Shown here one piece after another: positions 16,564 through 25,251 of a stretch of DNA of 64,000 bases. Origin of the DNA: Bin87 sp965221295 (GTDB lineage: Bacteria > Chloroflexota > Dehalococcoidia > Lucifugimonadales > UBA3495); assembly GCA_965221295.1 (NCBI GenBank), contig OZ244879.1, forward strand, positions 1,488,001 to 1,552,000, read 5' to 3'. The notes under the pieces are model-generated. The model had not been told where the DNA came from. It did no database searches and worked only from the letters and a program-made list of their open reading frames with translations. Both the position numbers and the translations under genes were made by a program. Position 1 is the stretch's first letter. Every line of letters begins with the position of its first letter.

Positions 16564-18018
16564 CTACTCCAGGGAAAGAAACTCTTCCACCATTTTGCGC
16601 TGACCGCTGCGGTCGTAGATTTGATAGAGTAGAGCCGCGTTGCGCGCGCCGTCTCCGCCGAAATACCTTTCATATAGCGTTTGGCGACTCCCGAAAGCGC
16701 TGCAGGAAACGTCCCAAGCGAGGCGGAACAGACGGATCCGTTCCTCGGCGCTGGCGGTGTCCGTGTCCAGGTAGCGATGAATGTCCTCGGCCAGCGGGCC
16801 GCTCAGGTCGGCTTCCGCAGGTAGGGCCATCAGGCTGCTGGAGCCCAGCAGGTGCAGGATTTCAGTCATCCGGGGATACATTTCTATCATCTTTTTGCGG
16901 GCCACTAGCAATGGTCTGTAATCGGGGCAAAAAATTCCCCACTGGTCAACCTCAGCCTGGGCTTCGGAAGCGGCCAAGAGCGCTTTGGTAATCTCCAGGT
17001 TTTCGATGATTTCAGCGACGAGGCCTTGGACGGCCGGTAAATCACCAGAGCCCAGGGTATCCACCATCAGCGTGGCCAGGCCCAGCATGAACTCGCACTT
17101 CACCACGTTCTTGGTGACCACTTGGTGTCCCGTGTGGGCGTTGCGGTTGGTTCGCTCGCCCCATTGATTGCAAAGGGACACGTCGTTGTACAGAAAAACC
17201 CGCTCCCAGGGCACCAGAACGTCATCGAAAAACACGATGGCGTCCATCTCCTCGAACCGGCTCCCGGCCGGGTGATCGAAATGGGAACGGCCCAAGTCCA
17301 CGGTGTCGCGGCACTGGAATTTCAGGCCCTCGGTGTCGCAAGGGATCGCGAACCCGAAGGCGTATTTGCCCTCCTGGCCGGCCGGTACGCGCCGCGTCCG
17401 CGCCGGATACACGGCGATTTCGTCGGATAGCGGGCCCAGCGTCGCCAGCACTCTGGCCCCGCGCACAACGATGCCGTCAGCCGTCTCCCCCACCACCGAC
17501 AGCGCGACTTCCGTGCGGTCGTCGAAAGGCGTCGCGCCGATGGATCTGCTGCGCTGCAGGTTCACCAGGGTGTGCGTCATCACGATGTCGTTTTCCCGAA
17601 TGTACTCGTAGTAGTTCAGGATGTTGTTCTTGAATTCCGGCCGGTTTTCGCCGCAGTAGTCCGCCGCCGCCGCCATCGACATGACGGCCACGTTGAGAAA
17701 GTCGGGCGTGCGGCCCATCATCCCGCAGGAAAATTTGGCCCAGTTGCGCATCATCTGGCGCCGTTTCCACAAGTCCTCCGCCGTTTTCGGCATGATGAAC
17801 GAGAGCCCCACCGGATCACCGGAACTGGGTGAAGGGTAGGTCATTTGGTTGCGGACCGCCGGGTCGTGCTGCATGTCAAGCAAGCCGGCCACCGTCTGCA
17901 ATCCGCCGGCGAAGGCGGGATGCTTGGTGACGTCGGCAACCTTCTCGCCGCCGATGTAAATGTCGGCCGCGCGGTCGCGGAGTCCCGCGATGTATTCGGC
18001 CCCAGTTCGCGCTGGCAT
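16564..18018 (-). CDS. 4-hydroxyphenylacetate 3-monooxygenase (HpaB/PvcC) family oxygenase
   Basis: FADH2-dependent two-component monooxygenase large subunit of 484 residues. Family features include the N-terminus TGAEYIAGLRDRAADIYIGGEKV, the block NIVMTHT-like (here NDIVMTHTLVNLQ), and FFDDVLVPWERVF, a characteristic stretch of the acyl-CoA dehydrogenase-like fold. The start ATG at 16-18 of the 18000 line has GGAGG eight bases upstream. No reductase (HpaC) gene is nearby, so reduced flavin must come from elsewhere. The substrate, presumably a phenolic or N-containing aromatic compound, is unknown. Confidence 0.92.
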   Translation of the reverse strand: MPARTGAEYIAGLRDRAADIYIGGEKVADVTKHPAFAGGLQTVAGLLDMQHDPAVRNQMTYPSPSSGDPVGLSFIMPKTAEDLWKRRQMMRNWAKFSCGMMGRTPDFLNVAVMSMAAAADYCGENRPEFKNNILNYYEYIRENDIVMTHTLVNLQRSRSIGATPFDDRTEVALSVVGETADGIVVRGARVLATLGPLSDEIAVYPARTRRVPAGQEGKYAFGFAIPCDTEGLKFQCRDTVDLGRSHFDHPAGSRFEEMDAIVFFDDVLVPWERVFLYNDVSLCNQWGERTNRNAHTGHQVVTKNVVKCEFMLGLATLMVDTLGSGDLPAVQGLVAEIIENLEITKALLAASEAQAEVDQWGIFCPDYRPLLVARKKMIEMYPRMTEILHLLGSSSLMALPAEADLSGPLAEDIHRYLDTDTASAEERIRLFRLAWDVSCSAFGSRQTLYERYFGGDGARNAALLYQIYDRSGQRKMVEEFLSLE

Positions 18019-18139
18019 TTTGCTTCCTCCAACTGACGGAGCCCGGGCGTCGCCCGTCTAGCGGCGACGTTGGGCCACGAGGGCGGCGACGCAACACACA
18101 CCGTGAGGCGGCGTGTTGGCCCGCCGGCTCCGTTGCCCG

Positions 18140-18168
18140 TTGTCATTGACGCAAGGGTATGCTATACC
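18140..18168 (+). promoter_or_regulatory. Promoter of the alpha/beta hydrolase gene
   Basis: TTGTCA (18140-18145) and TATACC (18163-18168) are separated by 17 bases. Initiation near 18175 would exclude the more upstream possible start at 18159 and supports the ATG at 18210. Confidence 0.5.
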
Positions 18169-18209
18169 GGCCAAACTCGCAATCCACACTCGGCGACACG
18201 AGGCCGGCC

Positions 18210-19022
18210 ATGCCCATCATTCAGCGCGGCGAATGCCAACTGCACTACTACCTTGACGACTTCACCGATCCCTGGCGGATCAACCCCGACGCTGTGGTAC
18301 TTCAACACGGCTTTTCCCGCAACGGCAAATTCTGGTACAACTGGCCGCCTCTGCTGGGTCGCGAGTACCGGGTGATACGCCCGGATCTGCGCGGCATGGG
18401 CTTATCGTCCATTGATCCTGACCGCTACCAACCCACCCTGGAAACCCTGATGGACGACCTGCTGGCAATCCTGGACGACGCCGGCGCCGAGCGGGTCGTG
18501 TACGTTGGCGAGTCGTTTGGCGGCATCCTGGGGATGCAGTTCGCCCACGACCATCCCGGACGCTGCCGAGCCTTGGTATTGTGCAATTCCCCCTGCCGCC
18601 TGAGCCGACGCGAAAGCGCCACCCCCGGAGGTAGTTGGCTGGCCACCATGGAACAGGGCGGAATCGGCGCCTGGTCGGCGGCGACCATCAACTACCGCTT
18701 GGACATGCGCCACGCCGACGAAGGTCTGAAGGATTGGTACATCGCTGAGATGGACAAAACCCCGGCCGAAATCGGACAGGCCTTGCACCGCTATCTGGAC
18801 AGCTTGGACTTCGGGCCTCACCTGAAGAACATCAGGGTTCCCACCCTGCTGCTGTCCGGCGACGAATCGCCCACCACCGGCATGGAACAGCAGGAGTTCA
18901 TGGCCTCTGAAATCCCCAATAGCCGGCTGGCCACCTGGCCAGGCCTGGGTCACGGCGTCAACGTAATCTACCCGGAGTGGTGCGTGGAACGGCTACGCGA
19001 GTTCTTGGGGGAAACCGCCTAG
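18210..19022 (+). CDS. Alpha/beta-fold hydrolase
   Basis: Cytoplasmic serine hydrolase of 270 residues. The oxyanion-hole region is VVLQHGFSRNGKFWYNW, the nucleophile elbow is VGESFGGILG (Ser), and the catalytic His is in PGLGHGVN; an acidic residue follows LLLSGDESPT. Relatives include 3-oxoadipate enol-lactonase and haloperoxidase-type hydrolases. I place the start at the ATG at 18210, where GAGG lies seven bases upstream and the conserved part begins. It is divergent from the hpaB-like gene, so it may belong to the same degradation route; substrate unknown. Confidence 0.9.
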   Translation: MPIIQRGECQLHYYLDDFTDPWRINPDAVVLQHGFSRNGKFWYNWPPLLGREYRVIRPDLRGMGLSSIDPDRYQPTLETLMDDLLAILDDAGAERVVYVGESFGGILGMQFAHDHPGRCRALVLCNSPCRLSRRESATPGGSWLATMEQGGIGAWSAATINYRLDMRHADEGLKDWYIAEMDKTPAEIGQALHRYLDSLDFGPHLKNIRVPTLLLSGDESPTTGMEQQEFMASEIPNSRLATWPGLGHGVNVIYPEWCVERLREFLGETA

Positions 19023-19077
19023 CCAGTATTGCCTGGAGGTTGCCGGGTCTGCAGGAGACTGGGCCTAAGGGTTGACG

Positions 19078-19091
19078 TAGCGGCGCCGCTA
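19078..19091. repeat. 14-bp perfect palindrome at the 3' end of the HEPN-TPR gene
   Basis: TAGCGGCGCCGCTA spans 19078-19091 and includes the stop codon of the HEPN-TPR gene. It sits between convergent genes and could help termination. The same TAGCGGCG core occurs near 18059 and 26529. Confidence 0.35.
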
Positions 19092-20141
19092 CCAACCGCC
19101 GCGCTCGGCCCAGCGGCGTTGGGCCTTTTCCATGTTCGCCCGAGTGAGTTCATCGTCGGGCGCCAGGTTGAGAGCCTGTTCAAAGTCGGCGATGGCCTTG
19201 GGATCGTCGCCCAGGCAATACTGGGCGTACCCGCGGCCGTTGTAAGCGTCGGCGAAGTCGCTGCAGAGGGAAATGACGCGGTTGAAGTCGTTGATCGCCC
19301 GCTCGAATTCGCCCATGTGTCCCCAGGTGAGGGCCCGTTGGTACCACGCTCCCGGGTGTTCGCGGTTGATGCTGATGGCATGGCCGAAACTGGTGATGGC
19401 GATATGGAATTCGCCCTGCCGCCTGAATGACACTCCGCGCTGGATCAGAATTTCAATCCGCTCACCGGAGTCGGCGCCGTCGGTGGCCGGGATTCCGACG
19501 ATATTCGACTCGGTTGCAGGTTCGGTTGGCGCGCCGTATGGTTCAGCCGTTGGAGGAGCAACCATTGCCGGCTCAGGGTTTTTGACCTGCGGGCCGGCGA
19601 CCCAACGAACGGCGGAATCCCCGTCGGGCGCCGCTGCTTCGGGACCGCTTCCAGGGATGATTTTGACGTTCGGCCCAGCGGTCCTGGGTTCGGACCCGTA
19701 GCGCCGCTGCCGCAATCGGTGTTTGGCACGGTGCACCCGGTCCCCTTCGGCTGTGGCGCCGACCGCGCACAGCAGGCGCCCTATGGAATCCAGGGCCCGG
19801 TCCAGGTCGTCTTCGTCGAAGGACTCCATGTGCGCCCAGCGATTGCGGATTTCACGGATTTCCGATACCAAGCTGCGCTCGGTTTGGCCCAGGCGGTCTC
19901 TGAAAATGTCGTTCCACCCGACGGCCATCACGCGCAGCATCACCGCAACGTCGCCCTCCAGGTCGCCGATGGTGTCCGCGTCGTCGGGAACGTAGATGCC
20001 ACGGCCGGCGGCTTGACGCAACATGCCGATTACGTAGGGCCGCAGACCGTCGCCCAGCAATTTCAGGGCGTTGCCAATCAGGCTATGGGAATTCGCGTCG
20101 CTGTGGGAGGTTGCGCTGGGTTTGATGGTAGTTGTGGTCAT
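19089..20141 (-). CDS. Swt1-type HEPN domain protein with C-terminal TPR repeats
   Basis: A 350-residue soluble protein. The N-terminal ~130 residues look like the Swt1-associated HEPN domain: a helix ALKLLGDGLRPYVIGML, WNDIFRDRLG, and the RNase-type motif R-x4-H at residues 99-104 (RNRWAH). A Pro/Ala-rich linker (about 145-225) follows, then three tetratricopeptide repeats (residues ~230-340) including GAWYQRALTWGHMGEFERAI and ADAYNGRGYAQYCLGDDPKAI. HEPN proteins often cleave RNA in stress or phage defence, and TPRs bind partners. It stands alone on its strand. Domain calls are by eye; the nuclease role is inference. Confidence 0.75.
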   Translation of the reverse strand: MTTTTIKPSATSHSDANSHSLIGNALKLLGDGLRPYVIGMLRQAAGRGIYVPDDADTIGDLEGDVAVMLRVMAVGWNDIFRDRLGQTERSLVSEIREIRNRWAHMESFDEDDLDRALDSIGRLLCAVGATAEGDRVHRAKHRLRQRRYGSEPRTAGPNVKIIPGSGPEAAAPDGDSAVRWVAGPQVKNPEPAMVAPPTAEPYGAPTEPATESNIVGIPATDGADSGERIEILIQRGVSFRRQGEFHIAITSFGHAISINREHPGAWYQRALTWGHMGEFERAINDFNRVISLCSDFADAYNGRGYAQYCLGDDPKAIADFEQALNLAPDDELTRANMEKAQRRWAERGGW

Positions 20142-20284
20142 ACGAGCGCCCCTGCCGTGTAGACTCCGCCGCTCTTGCCACGGCTATCGGCCAGGGGCGA
20201 GCATCGGTGCGCGCAGGCTAGCACAGCCCGCGCCGCGTTTGCTGTGGAATGGGCGCGCGAGTTATGCGAATTGACGCGGCCCGT

Positions 20285-20878
20285 TCAGCCTGGGGATTGT
20301 ATCCCCAGCTCGGCCTGCATGTCGGCCACGGCCTGGTTGCGAGTCTTGCGCTGCCATTGGGGTCGCGCGTTGATCGGCTCGTTGATGATCTCGGGGTCGA
20401 TTTTCAGCGCGACGAACACTGGGCCGGGCTGAGCCATGATCTCGGCGATCTGGCTGGCGAAATCCTCCAGGTTGTCGATGGCATAGGTAGTGGGGTATCC
20501 GCAGCCTTGCGCCACCACATCGTAGGCCATCTGCTCGGCGTTAGGCACCGGTTGCCCACCCGTCGTTGCGTACACGCCGTTGTCCAGCATGAAGTGGTAC
20601 AGGTTCTCGGGAGCCTTCTCGGCGATGGTGGGCAGCGCTCCCATCCCCATCAGCACATCGCCCTCGGAGTCGAACAGCACCACCCGTTGGTCGGGCAAGG
20701 CCAGGGCCAGTCCCAGGGCAAAGGACGCGTGGCCGCCCATGGCCGGGTCGCCCAAGGGCAGGTCCCGGTCGGGTTGGTCGCTCATTTCCACCCAGAACCG
20801 CCCGCCGCGACCAGGTATCACCACGGCGTCGCCGCGATGGCGCTTGAAGACTTCCAGCATCTCCGCTGTTTTCATCAT
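20285..20878 (-). CDS. ThDP-binding decarboxylase, beta (PP-domain) subunit, ComE-like
   Basis: C-terminal pyrophosphate-binding half of a split thiamine-diphosphate enzyme, ~197 residues. The ThDP/Mg motif reads DSEGDVLMGMGALPTIAE and ends in HFMLDNGVYATTGGQ, in place of the usual G-D-G...N-N. The start is MMKTAEML (20876-20878) with AAGGA 11 bases upstream; the longer frame adds no conserved residues. Relatives are sulfopyruvate decarboxylase ComE and phosphonopyruvate decarboxylase, which release CO2 to give sulfoacetaldehyde or phosphonoacetaldehyde. With the alpha subunit 174 bases upstream it forms one enzyme. Which acid it uses is not decidable here. Confidence 0.88.
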   Translation of the reverse strand: MMKTAEMLEVFKRHRGDAVVIPGRGGRFWVEMSDQPDRDLPLGDPAMGGHASFALGLALALPDQRVVLFDSEGDVLMGMGALPTIAEKAPENLYHFMLDNGVYATTGGQPVPNAEQMAYDVVAQGCGYPTTYAIDNLEDFASQIAEIMAQPGPVFVALKIDPEIINEPINARPQWQRKTRNQAVADMQAELGIQSPG

Positions 20879-21052
20879 AATCGATTGATTCCTTGTATGG
20901 TCCGTCCTGAGATTGTTCTGCCGATGCGGGAAAAGCCGCCTGATCATTGAGAGATCACGCAATCAATTGGTAGGCTGCTTGGCGTCGCCACCGGGTCGCC
21001 GGGATACGCTAGCGGCAGCAGAGACCGGTTGTCGGCGTGTCCAGACTCGGCG

Positions 21053-21562
21053 TTACCGGCTGACGTTGAATCCGTGGTATTCGTCGCCCACCAGCACGGC
21101 CACGGGTCGCTTGTCCCGCTGCGCTTCGGCAAAGGCGATGGAGATGCGGTCGGCGTCGTCGTCAGATTCCACCAGGTAGTAGTTGATGTTGAAGGCGTGC
21201 AGGAACCGCTCGGTGTAGAAGGCGGCGGAGTCGTTGATGACGCCGTGCCGCGTCCAGCCGCGGTAGCCCACCATCATCACCACTGGCACGTTCATGCCGA
21301 TGCCCCAGCCGCGCAGGGAGTCTCCGGATTCCATCATGCCGGTGTTCTGGATCAGGATCACTGGCTTTTTGCCGCCGGCGGCCAAGCCCGCGGCGGTGGA
21401 GAAAGCGTGGCCTTCGCGGCTCACGGGCACCAGGTCCAGGCTCGGCTCCTCGCTCATCAGCACGTACAGGAAGTTGGTTTCGCTGTCGGGGAGCCAGACG
21501 ACGTGGGTCGCTCCGTTCTTCTTCAACTGTTCCAGCACCGTTGCCGGACTCAATTCGGCCAT
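21053..21562 (-). CDS. ThDP-binding decarboxylase, alpha (PYR-domain) subunit, ComD-like
   Basis: N-terminal pyrimidine-binding half of the split ThDP decarboxylase, 169 residues. Typical strings are THVVWLPDSETNFLY, the region with the cofactor-activating Glu VSREGHAFSTAAGLAAG, and PVILIQNTGMMESGDSL. The inner start MAELSPATVLEQL (21560-21562) matches the family N-terminus. A promoter with TTGACG, 18 bases, TATATC lies just upstream. It is transcribed before the beta subunit gene. Sulfopyruvate and phosphonopyruvate are the usual substrates of such alpha/beta pairs. Confidence 0.88.
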   Translation of the reverse strand: MAELSPATVLEQLKKNGATHVVWLPDSETNFLYVLMSEEPSLDLVPVSREGHAFSTAAGLAAGGKKPVILIQNTGMMESGDSLRGWGIGMNVPVVMMVGYRGWTRHGVINDSAAFYTERFLHAFNINYYLVESDDDADRISIAFAEAQRDKRPVAVLVGDEYHGFNVSR

Positions 21563-21617
21563 GGGGACACCATCCTGATCATATTGGGCAGCCGGACGCG
21601 CCGGAACGCCGCCCAAA

Positions 21618-21647
21618 GATATACCCGCCGGGCATGGCCGGCGTCAA
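21618..21647 (-). promoter_or_regulatory. Promoter of the comD/comE-like pair
   Basis: Minus strand TTGACG (21642-21647), 18-base spacer, TATATC (21618-21623), about 55 bases from the alpha subunit ATG. Confidence 0.45.
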
Positions 21648-21686
21648 CCGGGGGGTGGTTTCTCGTATCTTGACCAACCGACTCGG

Positions 21687-22013
21687 CTAGAACAGCCTGC
21701 GAACCGAGGCAAGAATTTCCGCCAGCTTGGCGTCGGTGAGGCGTGCGATGGCTGTCCCCATCAGGCTTTCATTCAGTGTCATTAGTCGGTCTGGCCTAAC
21801 TCTGCTATTGGGACGGTGTAACTCACCTCCCTCCATGTCGCTATGTGAAATGGCTATCGATCGCGTCTGTTCGGCTCGCGAGCTTGTTATCTCGCACACT
21901 ATCCAATCACGTTCTCTACCGCTCGCAACGTCGGCCAGAACCAGAACCGGGCGCCGTTTTGTTTGCGTCAAATTGGTGAACGGAAACGGCGCCCAGACTA
22001 TGTTTCCGACCAT
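21687..22013 (-). CDS. MazF/PemK-family toxin-like endoribonuclease
   Basis: A 108-residue PemK/MazF-fold protein: GNIVWAPFPFTNLTQTKRRPVLVL at the start, then the IVCEITSS strand, and the SRVRPDRLMTLNESLMG segment near the C-terminus. MazF toxins cut mRNA at short motifs unless held by an antitoxin. No MazE-type antitoxin is visible next to it. Instead its ATG (22011-22013) lies inside the end of the methylase-specificity gene, overlapping its stop by 16 bases, so translation is probably coupled to that gene. The missing antitoxin could be elsewhere, or the upstream protein could serve that role. Confidence 0.85.
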   Translation of the reverse strand: MVGNIVWAPFPFTNLTQTKRRPVLVLADVASGRERDWIVCEITSSRAEQTRSIAISHSDMEGGELHRPNSRVRPDRLMTLNESLMGTAIARLTDAKLAEILASVRRLF

Positions 22014-25000
22014 TGTTCCTCCCAGTTCTCATCTTGCTCTTCATGACGGTTGAACATCGCTTGTAGTCCCAATGTTGACCATTCATTTTTGTCCCTGTCG
22101 CCCAGAACTATCAGTTGACCATCCGCCCAGTACGCCATGTCGTCCACCACGTCCATCGTCTTGACGCTGACGGCGCAGACCCGGCCCAGCAGGTCGATGA
22201 CCCGTTCCTTGTGGTCGGCGAAGCGGTAGGTGTTGAACAATTCGGCGATGGTAGGGTCGCGAGGCTTGCGTTCCTTGTACTGGTCCAGCACCCACTCCAG
22301 GGCCGAGCGGCTGCCCAGCCGGTACTCCCACGCTTGTGGGGGAACACCGCGCAGGGCGGTCTGGCCGTCTAGGACGATGATGCCCTGGGCCTTGTCAGCG
22401 CCCAGCCTCGGCCGGCCCAGCTCGGCGGCCGAGTCCACCCGTTCTAGGGGATACGGTTCCACCGACTCGAAGCCGATGTGCAGGTCCAGCAGTTCCTGAC
22501 CCATTTGGCGCCAGTGGTGGAATTGGCTGTAGAAGGGCAGGCGGGGAAACTCGCGCAGCAGGTCAACTTGGTAATCGTGGCGGTAAACTGGGTCGTGCAG
22601 CACGGCGTAGGTGTAGGCAAAAATGTCCTCGGCGGTGATGCCATCGTCGCCGTAATGCTCCCGGAATTGCCGCAGCCCCCACTCGGTGATGTTGGAGACC
22701 CGTTCCCCGTTGCCGGTGTAGCGGTAAAGGGGGAGGCACTGGGTGTCTCCAACAAAATGGTAATCTACTATCTTATCTGATGCCATGATATAAAACTCTT
22801 TGCTATTGATGCAAACGTTAATGACCCAGTTGAATTGCTTTAGACTACGCCCGAACATTTGGTAATGATTGCTAGTAAGGCGGTCATTCAACCCATCGTT
22901 AGCCATATACTGTTTCGTGACGAATGGACGCCACAGCGAAGCGACGCGCAGAGCGTCGTCGTAAATGATTCGTTCTCCCCGTTGGAACCTATCCCGTAGT
23001 GAATGGCTCCACTTGATCACAGGGTCATATGAAATGTCTCCGGCTTCCAAAAAAGCGTTATAAGTGTTGGCGAAAAACAAAATTTTCGCGCGGAGGTTGG
23101 CAACGTCGAAGTCGTACACCCAATTGTCCCGGTTTGATTTTATGGCGTTAGTGTACAAGCCGAATACAGCGGTATCGCTCAAATCTGATTTGCGAAATTT
23201 GGAATCCTTGGGCGACAAGGCTAACAAGTCGCCAAAACCGCTGATCGCTTGGTTAAGCCAATTGTGTTGGGTATCGGGCGCAATTGCTGTGAATCCGATA
23301 TTCTCTGGCTCCAAGGATCGAAGAAGCGCTAGTTTGTCGGCAGCGGCCAATCGGTCAGGCAAAGCGCGATAGTGTACCTGACCGCGTACGCGCTCTTTGG
23401 CGTTTCGCACCAAAAAGCCTACGGCCACGCCGGTCATGATGCCAAATACGTTGCCCACACGTCCACTCTTGCGTATATCACCTCCCATGTCAACAATGTA
23501 CAGGTCATTAAATTCATCTAATACCACCTTACGGAAACCGTCATCTTGCCGGGCGTCGATATACGATCGGTTGGTAATGAACGCCAAGATCCCATCGTCC
23601 GCCAAGCGATCTGACGCCCAGCGGATGAAACGCTTGTACATGTCGTATTGATGCGTCTTTTGGGCGGTTCCGGCTGCGACGTAAGTCTCTTTGATTCGTA
23701 GATCGATGTCGGGATACGGGTCGTTGGCAGTGTTGTCGCCCCACAAGGTCGCGCTGTCATTGTAAGGCGGGTTGCCGATGATGACGCTGATGGTCTGTCT
23801 ATTTTGTCCCTGAAGGCGCATCCAGTTTTCTTCGGAGATGGCGCCCAGGTTCAGGCCAATCTGATAGGTGAAGGAACCGCCCGAGATTCCCTGCCAGTCC
23901 ATGTTGTCCAGCGTGTCCACGAAGCACAGGTTGGGAAATTCCAGATACTGCCCCATTCGTTCCTTGTAGGTGTACTCGATGTTCAGGTTGGCGATGTAGT
24001 ACGGCAATATCGCCACCTCGTTGGCGTGGATTTCGTTCAGGTACTTGTGCTCCAGCCGATCAATGGGCAAGTAGTTTATCAAGTTCGTGATGAACGTCCC
24101 GGTGCCCGTAGCTGGGTCCAGAATTTGCACGTTGTCGTCGGCCAGGGTCTTGCCGAAATGCTTTTGTAGAAGATAGTCCGTGCCCCGGATGATGAAGTCC
24201 ACCACCTCGTTGGGGGTATAGACCACGCCCAAACGGTCTGCGGCGGCCGGATTGTAGGCCTGGTAGAAGTCCTCATAGATGGCCTTAAGGAACTGTTGCT
24301 TCTCGGCATAGTCGGCGATTTCGTCGGCAGCCCGGCCGATGGCCCCGTAGTAGGTCCGCAGCCGGTCGATGGCTTCCCTGCGGACATTGCCGGTGAAAAA
24401 GGTTTGCTCCAGCGCGTCCAGCTGGCGCGCGATATTGTTTTCCCGGTGAAACTGGATCTCGTCGAAAACGCGAAGGAAAACGTCCTTGGTGAGAATGTGC
24501 TGCAAGAGCATTTCTCGCACGTTGTTCGGAGTTACCCAGGGGCCAATGGTTCGTTTGCAGAGGGCGAGGAAACCGTCGGCGGCTGCTTGGTATTCGGGGT
24601 TGTTGGCTTCGGCGTCGGCTACCGCGCGCCGCAGGTTCTCCAGGACGGAGGGCAGATCGGCCTTGAACTGCTGCTGGGCCTTGCGGAACTCCTCGATGTT
24701 GGGTAGTTCGTAGTCCAGGAAGCGGCGGATCAGACGGTGCAGTTCCCCAGGGCGGTTCATGTCCACCCGCATGGCCACGTCGCCGTTCTGCACCAGCACC
24801 GCCGTCACCGAGTCTTCGAAGACGATGTTGTCCTTGGGGTAGCCCCGATTGAACTTGGCCTGGATTTCGGCGTCCAAATTGTCCCTGCTGTCCTTGGCCT
24901 CCCAGTAACCGCGCGCCATTCGCAGCGTGTCCTTGACGGTGCCATCGGGTATGACGTTGCCCGACGCCTTCAGTTCTTCGACCAGCGCCAGCTTCTCGCG

Positions 25001-25132
25001 GTGGTCGCGGCAGTAGGAATCCAGGCAGGCGGCGAAGGCGCGGCGAATATTCAGCTCGTTGCTGGAGCCGCCGAAGTCGATCAGCCGTTGCTTTTCCGCG
25101 TAGTAGGCTTCTATGTGGGGATAATCGGGCAT
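21998..25132 (-). CDS. Type ISP-like DNA methylase-specificity protein (no helicase part)
   Basis: Large N6-adenine methyltransferase of about 1,044 residues resembling the back half of type ISP restriction-modification proteins such as LlaGI. The N-terminal ~300 residues are helical. Methylase motif I is DPATGTGTF near residue 340, and the catalytic motif IV is NPPYND near residue 454. The C-terminal half would be the target-recognition region. Full type ISP enzymes have about 1,500-1,600 residues with an N-terminal nuclease and a helicase; no Walker motif is seen here. The GTG at 25141 is possible, but the ATG at 25130-25132 is preferred, just downstream of a TATAAT box. It overlaps the mazF-like gene by 16 bases. 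Confidence 0.87.
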   Translation of the reverse strand: MPDYPHIEAYYAEKQRLIDFGGSSNELNIRRAFAACLDSYCRDHREKLALVEELKASGNVIPDGTVKDTLRMARGYWEAKDSRDNLDAEIQAKFNRGYPKDNIVFEDSVTAVLVQNGDVAMRVDMNRPGELHRLIRRFLDYELPNIEEFRKAQQQFKADLPSVLENLRRAVADAEANNPEYQAAADGFLALCKRTIGPWVTPNNVREMLLQHILTKDVFLRVFDEIQFHRENNIARQLDALEQTFFTGNVRREAIDRLRTYYGAIGRAADEIADYAEKQQFLKAIYEDFYQAYNPAAADRLGVVYTPNEVVDFIIRGTDYLLQKHFGKTLADDNVQILDPATGTGTFITNLINYLPIDRLEHKYLNEIHANEVAILPYYIANLNIEYTYKERMGQYLEFPNLCFVDTLDNMDWQGISGGSFTYQIGLNLGAISEENWMRLQGQNRQTISVIIGNPPYNDSATLWGDNTANDPYPDIDLRIKETYVAAGTAQKTHQYDMYKRFIRWASDRLADDGILAFITNRSYIDARQDDGFRKVVLDEFNDLYIVDMGGDIRKSGRVGNVFGIMTGVAVGFLVRNAKERVRGQVHYRALPDRLAAADKLALLRSLEPENIGFTAIAPDTQHNWLNQAISGFGDLLALSPKDSKFRKSDLSDTAVFGLYTNAIKSNRDNWVYDFDVANLRAKILFFANTYNAFLEAGDISYDPVIKWSHSLRDRFQRGERIIYDDALRVASLWRPFVTKQYMANDGLNDRLTSNHYQMFGRSLKQFNWVINVCINSKEFYIMASDKIVDYHFVGDTQCLPLYRYTGNGERVSNITEWGLRQFREHYGDDGITAEDIFAYTYAVLHDPVYRHDYQVDLLREFPRLPFYSQFHHWRQMGQELLDLHIGFESVEPYPLERVDSAAELGRPRLGADKAQGIIVLDGQTALRGVPPQAWEYRLGSRSALEWVLDQYKERKPRDPTIAELFNTYRFADHKERVIDLLGRVCAVSVKTMDVVDDMAYWADGQLIVLGDRDKNEWSTLGLQAMFNRHEEQDENWEEQWSET

Positions 25133-25141
25133 CGTGCACAC

Positions 25142-25147
25142 ATTATA
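25142..25147 (-). promoter_or_regulatory. -10 box of the type ISP-like gene
   Basis: TATAAT on the minus strand, ending nine bases upstream of the ATG at 25132. Transcription would start close to the start codon, giving a leaderless or nearly leaderless mRNA. No clear ribosome site is present. Confidence 0.45.
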
Positions 25148-25182
25148 GCCAATGACGCCACAGGCTGGCCAATCGGCCCCTG

Positions 25183-25191
25183 TGCTATACT
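25183..25191 (+). promoter_or_regulatory. Extended -10 promoter of the FIST gene
   Basis: TGCTATACT (25183-25191) is an extended -10 (TG, one base, TATACT) about 60 bases upstream of the FIST ATG. It is divergent from the type ISP-like gene promoter some 40 bases away. Confidence 0.5.
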
Positions 25192-25251
25192 CGCTGCAAA
25201 CCGTTGAGCCTGCCTACACGGGTCGCGTTGGTCCGTGGCGAGGAGAAGATC

